NCBI GenBank assembly: GCA_023078685.1
Contig: JALGAS010000006.1
Location: 2,418,001 to 2,482,000, forward strand
Length of the DNA stretch: 64,000 nt
DNA from: Neopestalotiopsis rosae
Taxonomy: Eukaryota; Ascomycota; Sordariomycetes; Amphisphaeriales; Sporocadaceae
Direction: 5' to 3'
Numbering within the stretch: position 1 is the first letter of the stretch; every line of letters begins with the position of its first letter. The translations under genes and the position numbers were made by a program. The notes under the pieces were generated by a model, which was given only the letters and a program-made list of their open reading frames with translations, ran no database searches and was not told the origin of the DNA. This document shows, piece by piece, positions 25,713 to 35,678 of this stretch.

Positions 25713-26033
25713 AGGCCACTGGCATACCTGGTTGGCCAGGCTGGACTACATGGGCGCTGGGCGGCGCGCGGTGGGCGGTCTGGTGGTACTAGCGCGAAAG
25801 GGCACGTCGACGATGAGCACGGACCATGTAGGCCGATCGCACCTCCCAATCATTCGAATTTTCCGAATAATTTTTTCTACCCTTGAAAAGCGCATGGCCT
25901 TTGGTGGACGGACCCGTCTTCTTCCCTTTCAACCACCAACAAACAACCCATCTATTCTTCCCATCACTCTGAGTTCTCAGTCAAGGAGTGCGATTTCCAT
26001 CGTACTGCACCGCTGATCTCAACCCAGCACCAT

Positions 26034-26187
26034 ATACAAAAACACAAAAAAAGGTTAAAATCAACACGCACAAAATCCCAATCTCCACAGACCCCAGCGT
26101 CTATCCTCCATCTTAGGCTTCTTGAATAGACCGGAACTTGTCCTCAAGCCCTTCATCTATTCAGCCTTTCCCCACCAAGAAAAAAAA
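26034..26187 (+). promoter_or_regulatory. A-rich segments in the PAB1 leader
   Basis: Two A-rich stretches, 26034-26061 (runs of 4-7 A split by C, G and T) and 26179-26187 (nine A), lie in what should be the 5' leader of the poly(A)-binding protein mRNA. In animals PABP binds an oligo(A) tract in its own leader and represses its translation. Equivalent autoregulation here is inference. Confidence 0.45.
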
Positions 26188-26331
26188 ACCTTTCTTATCC
26201 TCTTTTACTTGAGGATTCGGCTTGGTTTTATTCTTTCGGTATCGACCCTTTGAAGTCACCGGTCTTTGTCCCGCCCGACTTCATTCCTCTCAACGTGTGC
26301 CAAACGCCGCGAGCAGTGCTTCTAGATCTTG

Positions 26332-26501
26332 GTAAGTTTGCACTACGATATCATCCACCCAGAGTTTTTGTTGGTTCTCTGTCGCGCTTCATTGTCCTCG
26401 CGACTCGAGGCGACCGACCTTGCCATCTCTCGACAAATTCAACTACAACTACAAAGTCAGTACGATTCTTGGGATTGCGCTAACTTTGTTGCCGTTTACA
26501 G
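26332..26501 (+). other. Predicted intron in the PAB1 5' leader
   Basis: GTAAGT at 26332, a CTAAC branch sequence at 26480-26484 and TTTACAG ending at 26501 define a 170-base intron. It would end 30 bases before the start codon. All three signals match those of the coding introns nearby. Confidence 0.75.
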
Positions 26502-26531
26502 TACCGCGAACCTCTTGTTCACTCGATCACA

Positions 26532-28882
26532 ATGTCTGCCGCCGCTGCACCCAACGCTGTTGATCAGCTCGCCACTGATCTCGGCAACACCTCCATCAAC
26601 GCCGGTGAGGCCAAGGCTCCTGCCGCCATCGACACCAACGTCGCTGCCGATGCCCAGGGCGAGGACAGTGCCCCCAACACCGCCCAGACCCCGCACCCTC
26701 ACGCTTCTGCTTCTCTCTATGTCGGTGAGCTGGACCCGTCGGTCACTGAGGCTATGCTCTTTGAGCTCTTCTCTTCCATCGGATCCGTTGCCTCCATTCG
26801 TGTCTGCCGCGACGCTGTCACTCGTCGCTCTCTTGGCTATGCCTACGTCAACTACAACTCCACCGCTGATGGTGAGCGCGCTCTCGAGGAGCTGAACTAC
26901 ACTCAGATCAAGGGCCGCCCTTGCCGCATCATGTGGTCTCAGCGTGACCCTGCCCTGCGCAAGACTGGCGCTGGCAACATCTTTATCAAGAACCTCGATG
27001 CTGCCATTGACAACAAGGCCCTTCACGACACCTTTGCTGCTTTCGGTAACATCCTTAGCTGCAAGGTTGCCCAAGACGAGGCTGGTAGCTCCAAGGGCTA
27101 CGGTTTTGTCCACTACGAGACTGACGAGGCTGCTGCTGCTGCCATCAAGCATGTTAACGGTATGCTTTTGAACGAGAAGAAGGTTTACGTCGGTCCCCAC
27201 ATTCCCAAGAAGGACCGCCAGAGCAAGTTTGAGGAGATGAAGGCCAACTTCACCAACGTCTACGTCAAGAACATCAGCCCTGATGCCACTGACGACCAGT
27301 TCCGTGAGCTCTTTGAGAAGTATGGTGATGTCACTTCCTCGTCCCTTGCCCGTGACCAGGAGGGTAAGTCCCGAGGCTTCGGCTTCGTCAACTTCACCAC
27401 CCACGAAGCTGCCTACAAGGCTGTTGACGAGCTGAACGGCAAGGACTTCCTTGGTCAGGACCTCTACGTCGGCCGTGCCCAGAAGAAGCACGAGCGTGAG
27501 GAGGAGCTGCGCAAGTCGTACGAGGCTGCCCGTCAGGAGAAGGCCAGCAAGTACCAGGGTGTCAACCTCTACATCAAGAACCTCGGCGATGAGGTCGATG
27601 ATGAGAAGCTTCGCGCCATGTTTGCCGAGTTCGGCCCCATTACTTCCGCTAAGGTCATGCGCGACAGCGCCACTGAGTCTGGCGACGAGAGCGAGACCAA
27701 GGACGGCAAAGACAAGGAGAACGAGAAGGAGGTCCAGGAGGAGGTGAAGGAGGAGCCCGCCTCCGAGGAGGAGGGTGACAAGAAGGAGAAGAAGTCCGAC
27801 AAGAAGCTCGGCAAGAGCAAGGGCTTCGGTTTCGTCTGCTTCGCCAACCCCGAGGATGCCACCAAGGCTGTCACCGAGATGAACCAGCGTATGTTCGATG
27901 GTAAGCCTCTGTACGTCGCCCTCGCTCAGCGCAAGGACGTTCGCAAGTCCCAGCTTGAAGCTAGCATCCAGGCCCGCAACCAGCTCCGTATGCAGCAGGC
28001 TGCCGCTGCCGCTGGCATGCCTCAGCAGTTCCTCCAGGCTCCGGTCTTCTACGGTCCGGGCCAGCAGCCTGTCTTCCAGGGCCCTGGTGGTCGTGGTGGT
28101 ATGCCTTTCCCTCCTCAGCCTGGCATGGGTATGCCCGGTGTCCAGGGTCGTCCCGGCCAATTCCCCAACGCTTTCCCCCAGGGTGGCCGCGGAGGTCCTG
28201 GCCCCCAGGTCATGCCTGGCATGTACATGCCCGGTCAATTCCCTCCCGGAAGCGCTCCCTACGGCCAGCCCGGCACCCCTCAGTTCATGGCTGCCATGGC
28301 TCAGGCTCAGCAGACTATCGGTGGCAACGGCCGCGGCGGTCCTGGTGGTCGCGGACCTGCTCAGGGCATGCCCAACATTGGCGGTCCTGGCATGCCTGGA
28401 TATCCTCCTAACGGTCGCCAGGGCCCTGGCGGACGTGGTGGTCCCCGCAACGGCCAGATGGGTGGTCAGTTCCCTCAGGGTGGTCGTGGAGCTCCCGGCC
28501 CTGCCCAGAGCCAGGACTTGACTCCTTCTTCGCTGCTGCAGTCTCAGCTGCAGGCTCACGCCGGCAACCCCCAGCAGCAGAAGCAGATGCTTGGTGAGGT
28601 CATCTTCCCCAAGATCTCTGCCCTGCAGCCCGATCTCGCCGGTAAGATCACCGGTATGCTCCTCGAGATGGATAACAACGAGCTCGTCAACCTGTAAGTA
28701 TATATAATTGCTGCTTTGATTGTCATTCAACTAACAACGTGTTCAGGATTGAGGATGATGCTGCCCTTCGTGCCAAGGTCGACGAGGCCATGGCTGTGTA
28801 CGACGAGTACGTCAAGAGCCAGGCCACCGAGGGTACCAAGGAGGAGCCCGCCAAGGAGGAGAAGACCGAGGAGAAGGCATAA
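26532..28882 (+). CDS. PAB1: Polyadenylate-binding protein
   Basis: Two exons (26532-28693 and 28747-28882) encode 765 residues. Four RRM domains begin near residues 58 ([13 protein letters not shown]), 148 ([13 protein letters not shown]), 241 ([13 protein letters not shown]) and 344 ([13 protein letters not shown]). Each has RNP1-type strands such as KGYGFVHY and RGFGFVNF. A Gly/Pro/Met/Gln-rich linker (about 490-655) follows. The C-terminal MLLE domain begins at about 662 ([12 protein letters not shown]) and ends with [21 protein letters not shown]. An acidic, Lys/Glu-rich insertion of about 45-50 residues (roughly 380-426) splits RRM4 between its two RNP strands. The protein binds mRNA poly(A) tails and promotes translation and mRNA stability. 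Codon use is strongly biased to C-ending codons, as expected for high expression; this bias also produces a long meaningless antisense frame. The intron lies within the MLLE region. Confidence 0.96.
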
Positions 28883-30322
28883 GCAGGGCTTATGCATGTG
28901 CCAATGCAATATCTGAGACATCTCAGCAGTATTCATATGGTTGGCATTCACGTTTACGACCCTTCTTGACGTTTACACTTTCTCTTTTCTTCCCTGCTGG
29001 TACAGTCGATTTGTTTTCGAATGGTTCCGGAAAAGTTTATGATACCTGACATCAATCGTCACAAAGACGGGATGAGTCAAACTATGCATTTCTTCCGCCA
29101 TTACGTTATCGGTTACGACTGTCACCGTTGTGGATTTGCTGTCATTTGGCGGGATCTGTGACGACCTCGGATCCTCCGTACGATATGCAGCCACAAACTC
29201 AAAAATTGCTATTGCATGTATTTCATAGACTTGTTTTGATGGAGAGGTGCTTGTGTCACCTGGCGTTTATGGTCAAAAGTCGGTTTGCCCTGTGTTTTTT
29301 CACGTTGGCACTGAAGGGGTGGCGGCTACATGATTCAGATCTCAATACCCAATGAGTCCGTCACGAAGGAGAAAATGATCCTCCAGGGATCAGAAGTCAA
29401 TCCAGACAGGAGCTTCTGAGACATTAATGAAAAGTATTTTCCATAAACACGTGTGTTGTCCTATTGTGCCAATGTCTTGATTTCTACGCAATAACAATTC
29501 CAAAGTTTTATTCAATTATTTCTATAGAGGACAGACGAGCTTCCCACAAGTGTTCGGATTTAGGGTCCTCGAGCTGCGTATTATCTCATCTCTGCCATTC
29601 ATGGTTGCTCATCAATACAGGTCACTACAGCCCTTGAAATCACATTGAATTGAGATTACGTTGCAAATATGCGCTTCACTTTGGGACAGGATATTTGAAC
29701 AATTCCCTTCAATTCCTATAATAACATGACTTTGTCGCATACATGTGGCTATGTGCTTGATCCCGACCCTCCTTTCTCTCTTCGTGTGTATAGTAGGATG
29801 TAGTTTGTGTGTGTGTGCGTCTCTGCGCGAGAATGTCCGTCGGCCACACTGCAGGGATTGCTTCACCTGTCGTGTGTGCTTCGATGTTCGGTTCTGGCGA
29901 ATCAAGAAGAAGAAAACAAGAACCGGATTTCCCCTACTCCAGCGGAAAAAAAAAAGAGTCAACACCGAGACCATGGCCATTGGGTATCAGAGTCATTCGC
30001 CAGATTTGCGCCCTTCAATGTTTCCCCCCTTTTTCTCTACAGACGAGAAAAACCAAAAAGAAGACTCACCTAAAACAGATGATAGTCAGAACGCCGTCTC
30101 CCATGTGTGGCTTGCCCTTCCACTGTGTATGCTGCCAAAACAAACAAGAGCAATAGAACAACTCCAATGCTGCCGGCACTGTCCGCTGACCCTCATGCCT
30201 AGACGAAAGAGGGTCGCGCAAAATAGACAATAAGTACATGATGTTCGCTTTACATGTATAACGCCATTCCCAATCACAAAAAAAGTCGATACGCCTGTGA
30301 CAAGACCAAACTTGCCACTTAA
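28883..30322. other. 3' region between convergent genes
   Basis: PAB1 3' untranslated region and the 3' region of the minus-strand gene ending at 30323. TG-rich microsatellite-like sequence lies at about 29805-29822 and short A runs at about 29944-29955. No gene is seen. Confidence 0.45.
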
Positions 30323-32291
30323 TCAATAACCACTTGCCCATCTTCCCTCGTCGATGGTGCCTGCTCGACCGCCGCCGACTTGTTGACGGGTCGGGCTGCC
30401 GTAGAGCATTTCCATGAGTTTGCCCTTTTGGCGCGTACGAACGCCTTCGAGGTAGAGGCCAACATCCTCGAGGCCCTTGACCTGCTCCTCGACGCTGAGG
30501 GTACTCGAATTTACACTGCGGACGAGTGGGGAGACGAGCTTGCGGCGCAGGCTTTCGAGGTTTGCCTTGAGAGTCAAGAGCTTACCATTGTGTTCGACCA
30601 GAATGCCCTTGTTAAGCACCGTCTTCTCGCGCACATTTTGCAGGAGCTGCCGATTGCGCTCATACTTTTGAACCTCGCTAGCCTTGGGCCCCAAGATGCG
30701 TGTCCAAAGGCTCGAGAGGTCGTCAGCGTGCCGATCATCCTGCAGCGACGACTCGCGCACCACGATCCGAGCCAGGTTTAGGAACTGGCGGTCAATGGCC
30801 TCAAATAGCCCAAATAGTGCTAGGCTGTGTTGCAACTCATTGTTGATAGCCTCCTCGAGCACAGAAAGGAACTCCGCAAAAGTGCGCTGCAGTGTGGTGC
30901 GCGTTCGCTGCGGCTGGCTCATGCCAAAGACGCTCGTTGCAATGGCGCCCAGCCGCGTCGGCGTACCGGTAGATGGGTTTTCAAGTACTCCTGCATCGCA
31001 CAAGACGTTGTGGATGTTGGCCCAGGCCGTGGCCAATGGTGGACTCGGTTGACCCTGGAGCTGGGTAAGTTCCCTTCTTGCCCAGTCCATGACAATCAGA
31101 ATTCCGTCAATATCCCCATCCACATTGGCGAAGAACTTGGTGAGCTCAATGGCAAGCGTCTTAAGCGAGTCTGATAGCTCATCCAGGGAGCGCACGATGA
31201 GCGGTGCACTCGTCATGTTGGAGGTGCGCACACTCTCGCCTAAGTCCCAAACGGCCACGCCAGTGGCCTGCAGGTCGCCTACTTGTGAGACGCCATTTTC
31301 TGAATAATAGATGAGAGGTTCAAATGCACGCGCAATACCCGCGACTTTGATGAGGTCAGGCACAGGTCGCTGCGATGCGGGCTGAAACAGAGACCGGACA
31401 GTCGTAATGGACAAGAGAGCTACCAAGACAGCCAGGACCAAGTTTGCCCATGATTTCGTTACCATCTGCACATTTGACCGTATAAATCGTATTGCCGACT
31501 CAATTGGCTCACTCCGTTGCTGAATGTCGGCGCGAACTGCGAATCGTATGTCTAAGGCATCAAGTCTCTTAGTACAAACTGACCCGCGTAGTACAGAACC
31601 ACAGGCACAACTTACAGTTATCTCTTCCAGAAATTTCGGGCGTTTTTGATGGTAAAACACTTTCCCGCCTCCATTGCTCAATGGCTCCTCGTTTGCCCTT
31701 TTCTGGGCTGCTGGCGAGACTTTTCAACTTGACTAGGGTGTCATCATCGTCGCGCAGTCCTGGATCCGGCGTTCTCCCCTTTTCCGGACTCAGCGATCCC
31801 GTAGGCAGGCGCGTCCTAATCGCCTGCTCTAGAACAATGTCGTCGTCGTCTGCACCGTCGTCTTCGTCGTCATGTCCACCATGGATTCCATGCGCCCGAA
31901 ATCTATCGTCAAAATAGTCAATCATGGGACTGGCGCCACCATAGCGCCTGTCCACGCCCAGACCTAGCAGGTTGTCATTCCGCCTCCAGAAGCCGGCGCT
32001 GCGATCACCGTTTTCGAGTCTTCTCCAGGCTGGCGGGCTGTAACCACCGGCGGAGAGAGAAGATAGATCGCTCGCGTTCTCGTCCATCATGGACTCCCTT
32101 AAGAGCTCCTCGTCCCCGGGAAGACCGTCGCTGATGACCTGCGACGACGACGCTACGAATCCCGAGCGGGCCGACGGGTAGCGGACGAAGGAGGGCGGCA
32201 GCGTCGGCGGCGGGGTCAGAGGTGCGCGGAAGTCGTCGAGCGAAGCGTCCAGATGGTTTGGATCGCCGAGTTTCGGGTGGTAGGCCGTCAT
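30323..32291 (-). CDS. Conserved fungal membrane protein, function unknown
   Basis: Two exons (32291-31616 and 31551-30323) encode 634 residues, joined by a GTAAGT...CCTTAG intron of 64 bases. The N-terminal 225 residues are acidic and probably disordered (TPPPTLPPSFVRYPSARSGF near residue 40; EDDGADDDD near 140). One hydrophobic segment near residue 265 (ANLVLAVLVALLSITTV) is the likely membrane span. It is followed by a long, probably helical domain with GDLQATGVAVWDLGESVR and GDIDGILIVMDWARREL. I recognise it as a lineage-specific conserved family without assigned function. The start at 32291 (MTAYHPKLG) has A at -3 and precedes the conserved proline-rich block. The first 287 bases of this gene also lie in another long frame (see 32005-32805). 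Confidence 0.75.
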
Positions 32292-32805
32292 TATCCTCCA
32301 CGACTTTCGTCTCGTTGGTGTAGTCGTCCTCAAGCTCCGTGATCTCTATGCTGCTGCTATCAGCGTATTTTCTGCTGTCGCGCCTGCCGTTGGTCGCCAG
32401 TGTCTTGTTGCTAATGTTGCTGGAGCGACGGCTGATGGAGAAGAAGGAGCGCAGACTGTTGCGCCCCGGTGAGTCCAGGGGCGAATTATGTTCGTAATCA
32501 GTCAACTGTAGTACTGGCCTCTCCTGCTGCGGGAGGGCTGGCAATGCCTTTTGATTCCTCCACTCAATCTCGGGCAATGCGACGACGGGCTCCTCGGCGT
32601 AGTACTCTTGCGCGACCTTTCGTTTTCTACCAAAGAGGCGCGATAGAGGATTCAGGCTCGGAAAGCGCAGAGGCGCGACGAAGCCGGAGATGACGAGATA
32701 GACGAAAAAGAAGAAGAGCGACAAGGTAAATGATGCGATGAATGTACTTGGCGCAATATTGATGTGGAAGAGTGCAACGTGATTGTGGACGGCGATCAAA
32801 GACAT
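32005..32805 (-). CDS. Small predicted single-pass membrane protein, overlaps next gene
   Basis: A 266-codon frame starts at ATG 32805 with MSLIAVHNHVALFHINIAP. A strong hydrophobic segment follows (about 22-45, FTLSLFFFFVYLVISGFVAPL), then a basic patch LFGRKRKV, proline- and serine-rich cytoplasmic-looking sequence (RNSLRSFFSISRRSS) and an acidic EITELEDDYTNE. Up to about residue 165 it reads like a real fungal membrane protein. After that it overlaps the downstream gene in a different frame and becomes arginine-rich (KPSGRFARRLPR), which looks like the shadow of that gene. Either it is a true gene ending within its neighbour, or its natural stop or splice is different from what I can see. 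No splice signals joining it in frame to the downstream gene were found. Confidence 0.5.
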   Translation of the reverse strand: MSLIAVHNHVALFHINIAPSTFIASFTLSLFFFFVYLVISGFVAPLRFPSLNPLSRLFGRKRKVAQEYYAEEPVVALPEIEWRNQKALPALPQQERPVLQLTDYEHNSPLDSPGRNSLRSFFSISRRSSNISNKTLATNGRRDSRKYADSSSIEITELEDDYTNETKVVEDNDGLPPETRRSKPSGRFARRLPRTSDPAADAAALLRPLPVGPLGIRSVVVAGHQRRSSRGRGALKGVHDGRERERSIFSLRRWLQPASLEKTRKR

Positions 32806-35678
32806 GGGCGGGTGGAACTGATGCTTGCTGGTGTTGCGGGCGCAATGCAATCCAGTTCGTCGGGTGCCAATGTATCGAACGTCGCACGGGTGAGTGAGTG
32901 GTGAGGGGTCACAGTTTCGATGTCTGTCTGCAAGACGGAGAAGATGGTATGTATGTCTATGAGAACGGACGAAAGCGCAAACGAAAGAGACTCGTCGACT
33001 GTCTCTGACACTCTCTAGTATATTGTATTGATTGATTGATTGATTGACTGATTGCGAATGATCGAGTACTGATAAGACCCCGATAGGATATAAGCCCAAA
33101 GGGCAAGCGCTAGGTAGTAGGTAGGTAGCTCGTAGATAGGTGCAGGTATATTACGTTCAGTCGATCGTATGGACTTGAACGGTGGTTTGGAGCTGGGAGA
33201 GCGAAAGGAGGGGGTGGGAGCGAGCGAACGGAGAGATGGATGCGAGAGCTAGGTAAAGTAGCGAGCGAGAGAGAGAACTGGAGAGACAGACTGGAGAGAG
33301 TGAGATACCGTCCGTCTGCAGGTCCAGTCCAATAGATGGTGTGCGATCGACCGAGTATACCCAGAACCGAATCCAGTCACACGCAGCAGGGGTGGGTGGA
33401 TAGAGGGAGAGAACGGAAGAAGAAGAGATAGGAAATCGAGATGATTACAGCAAGAATGGTTTGTGTGTTCTTTTCGTATGTGTTTCTAGAAGAGATGCCA
33501 ATTTGTTCTTTTCTCGTCGTTTATTCAGGAAAGTTTTCTTTTTTGGATTTTTGCAACGGTGGAAAGGGAGAGGAAGAAAAAAAAAGTGAAGTGCAATGTT
33601 CAGTCACCGTCCAGTCCGTCTCTCAAGCCATTACGGCAGCGACAGGAAAAGCAAGTGGACTGAAATCAAAGAGGCTGGGGCTCATCTTGGGGCACTACTG
33701 TGACACACACGCATACACAGTACTTCGTACATTCAGTCAGTTTCCCTACCGTCGGTCGTTCCCTTGTGGATCCTCTAAACATCAAAGCAGCCAATTATAT
33801 CCTGTAAAACATCAATGGAAAACGGGCAAGAGCGAGTGCTGGGCGATGCCTGCGCTGGTTGAGCCAAGGGATAATCCCAGGTACATCAAGGTAGGGGACT
33901 GGGACTGGACTGGACGCAGGACGTAGGTAAATGCTCTAAAGTTGTTGCTAAGCATTCAAGGGACGATGCGGATCTAAGAAGCCGTGCGTTTGGCGCCCCT
34001 GCCGCTAGCTACTGTAGTATGTAGGGCCATAGTCTAGGGAATCACTGGTTTCCTCTCGTCATCGAATTCTTTTCTTTCCTAGTCCGCCTCATCATGGAAT
34101 GAGACTATCAAAAGGCAAAGAAACAAGTTGTTGCTTCTTGGCCGTTACCGTAACGGCCTGGAAAGCAGGTACAGAGCTTACCTGGTCGGAATGCCACGAG
34201 GTTGGTGTCATGTAATATGGGCAGAACAGGTTGATGGTGATGGGGGGTGGCCGTCGTAACAGGTCTCGTCCAATTTGATCAGCTAACTAATCCTCTAACC
34301 TAGGTCCTTGGCCCTGGGATCAACCGTCTCCTCTTTCCGTCGGTCTACCTCGCAGGGCGGTTTGCGGGCAGGTCAAGTGGAGGGGGGACCTGGAGCGAGG
34401 GGCAATGGGCATGGACGGGACACAAACGGCCAGAGATCTTGGCTTCTGTACCTACATCTTAACATCTGACTGATGAAACTATAATAAGCCGCATTCAATA
34501 TGCAAGCTCTAATTCATGAAAACAACTTCAATCTATACAATAAGAATTGGGGGGCTCCATACTGACATCAGACAAGAGAGAGTTCCTGCATTTGGTGATC
34601 CTCTTCTCTGCCTCTGTCAACCCCATCAGCCCCATTTTCCATGTGTCCTCAGTAGGCAGCGTCGGGTCAGTACAAGACTCGAGACCGCCCATTGACTGGA
34701 TCCATCCATCAACCCCTCTGGCCCTGTCCCCGTGGAAGGGCCCCTCCCCCCGATTATGCAACCACTATATTAGCACGGGAAAGGGAATGCGCGGTAGCGG
34801 GAACGTCAGAAGCCAAACAGCCAAACAAAACCATATCTTCTCGTTTTGGTCCAGGGGAGTGGGAACTCCAGAACATACATCCGACGAGAGCCAGAACTTC
34901 CTTCCATTGATTGCAACTACCTACTAGCAGTCCGCGCTTCCGTCACCGACCTACCATAGCCAGTGCTATTCGTGTCAACTCCCCACTCGCTGCACCGCGC
35001 TGGATCTATCCACAAATCCTAGCCTATCGTGGGACTCGCCTGCCTATCTTATCACCCCGCAGTCCGACTGCCTATCCCCCTCGAAGCTTTGTCAAAGTGC
35101 CAAAGTGCCCAATGGCCGTCCTCCTGTCTTCCCGTTCTGGCCCAGTGCTGGCCCTGTCTACACGATCCACCGTATTTCTGAGCCAAAAGAAGGTCACGGG
35201 ATGTCATATATTGCATATCTGGAAACAAACGAACATGATACGCCGCTCAGTCGGTTCATAGCCCGGCTTTTCCACGAGGGTGTTCCACACACCCAAGCCA
35301 CTGGATGACGAGGTAGAGTCCAACGTACCTACATGATCAGTACGTAGTACGTATAGTAGTAGATCGAACAGAGCCGCAAAGTTCCCTTGCACGAGTCAAG
35401 ACATGTTCGTGATTCAATGTCAGTCTGATTAAACCACAATACAACATACGCTCCTGAAGATAGTCATCGCTGAAAGTAACTCCAATCCACCCGAATAGTT
35501 GGAAAATCCCCTTGGCTGGCATTCATTCCCAGACATTCTCGTTACTGATTACGCACTATTTTTAAGACTCCATGCGCCATTCGCTATTTTTCTGTTCTTG
35601 TTCTCGAGTATCCTCGACCTGTAAAGAAAAAGTCCTGTTTCCTCTCAAGCTGGGCTGCAAATCCCTAATTAACCATGT
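32806..35678. other. Long intergenic region, purine-rich and simple repeats
   Basis: An ATTG microsatellite (33027-33054), GTAG-rich sequence (about 33110-33140) and a G/A-rich stretch (about 33180-33430; C/T-rich on the minus strand, typical of fungal leaders) lie upstream of the minus-strand genes. From 33440 to 35678 I see no supported gene; part of it should be the 3' region of the gene ending at 35679. Confidence 0.45.
33027..33054 (+). repeat. ATTG tetranucleotide microsatellite
   Basis: Seven consecutive ATTG units, one changed to ACTG, upstream of the membrane-protein gene starting at 32805 on the minus strand. Confidence 0.85.

Larger units (their letters stand above)
23303..26331. 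other. Long intergenic region between divergent HUL5 and PAB1
   Basis: No convincing protein gene. It contains a palindromic GTACCTAAGTAGGTAC (about 25142-25157), short GTCA repeats (about 24960-24972), a 25-base C tract (25688-25712) and, from about 25920, a C/A- and T-rich stretch that should be the PAB1 leader. A short A-rich segment lies at about 26034-26061. Confidence 0.5.

Noticed and set aside
26496..28730. 744-codon minus-strand frame across PAB1
   Set aside because: It is the antisense of a strongly codon-biased gene, rich in Leu/Val/Ser without protein domains. The plus strand is unmistakably Pab1.
32956..33099. Upstream in-frame extension of the membrane-protein frame
   Set aside because: The residues before 32805 lack conserved character and read through the ATTG microsatellite; the start at 32805 is better.
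33441..33926. 161-codon plus-strand frame
   Set aside because: Composition not protein-like and no homologous motif; lies in a promoter-type region with simple sequence.
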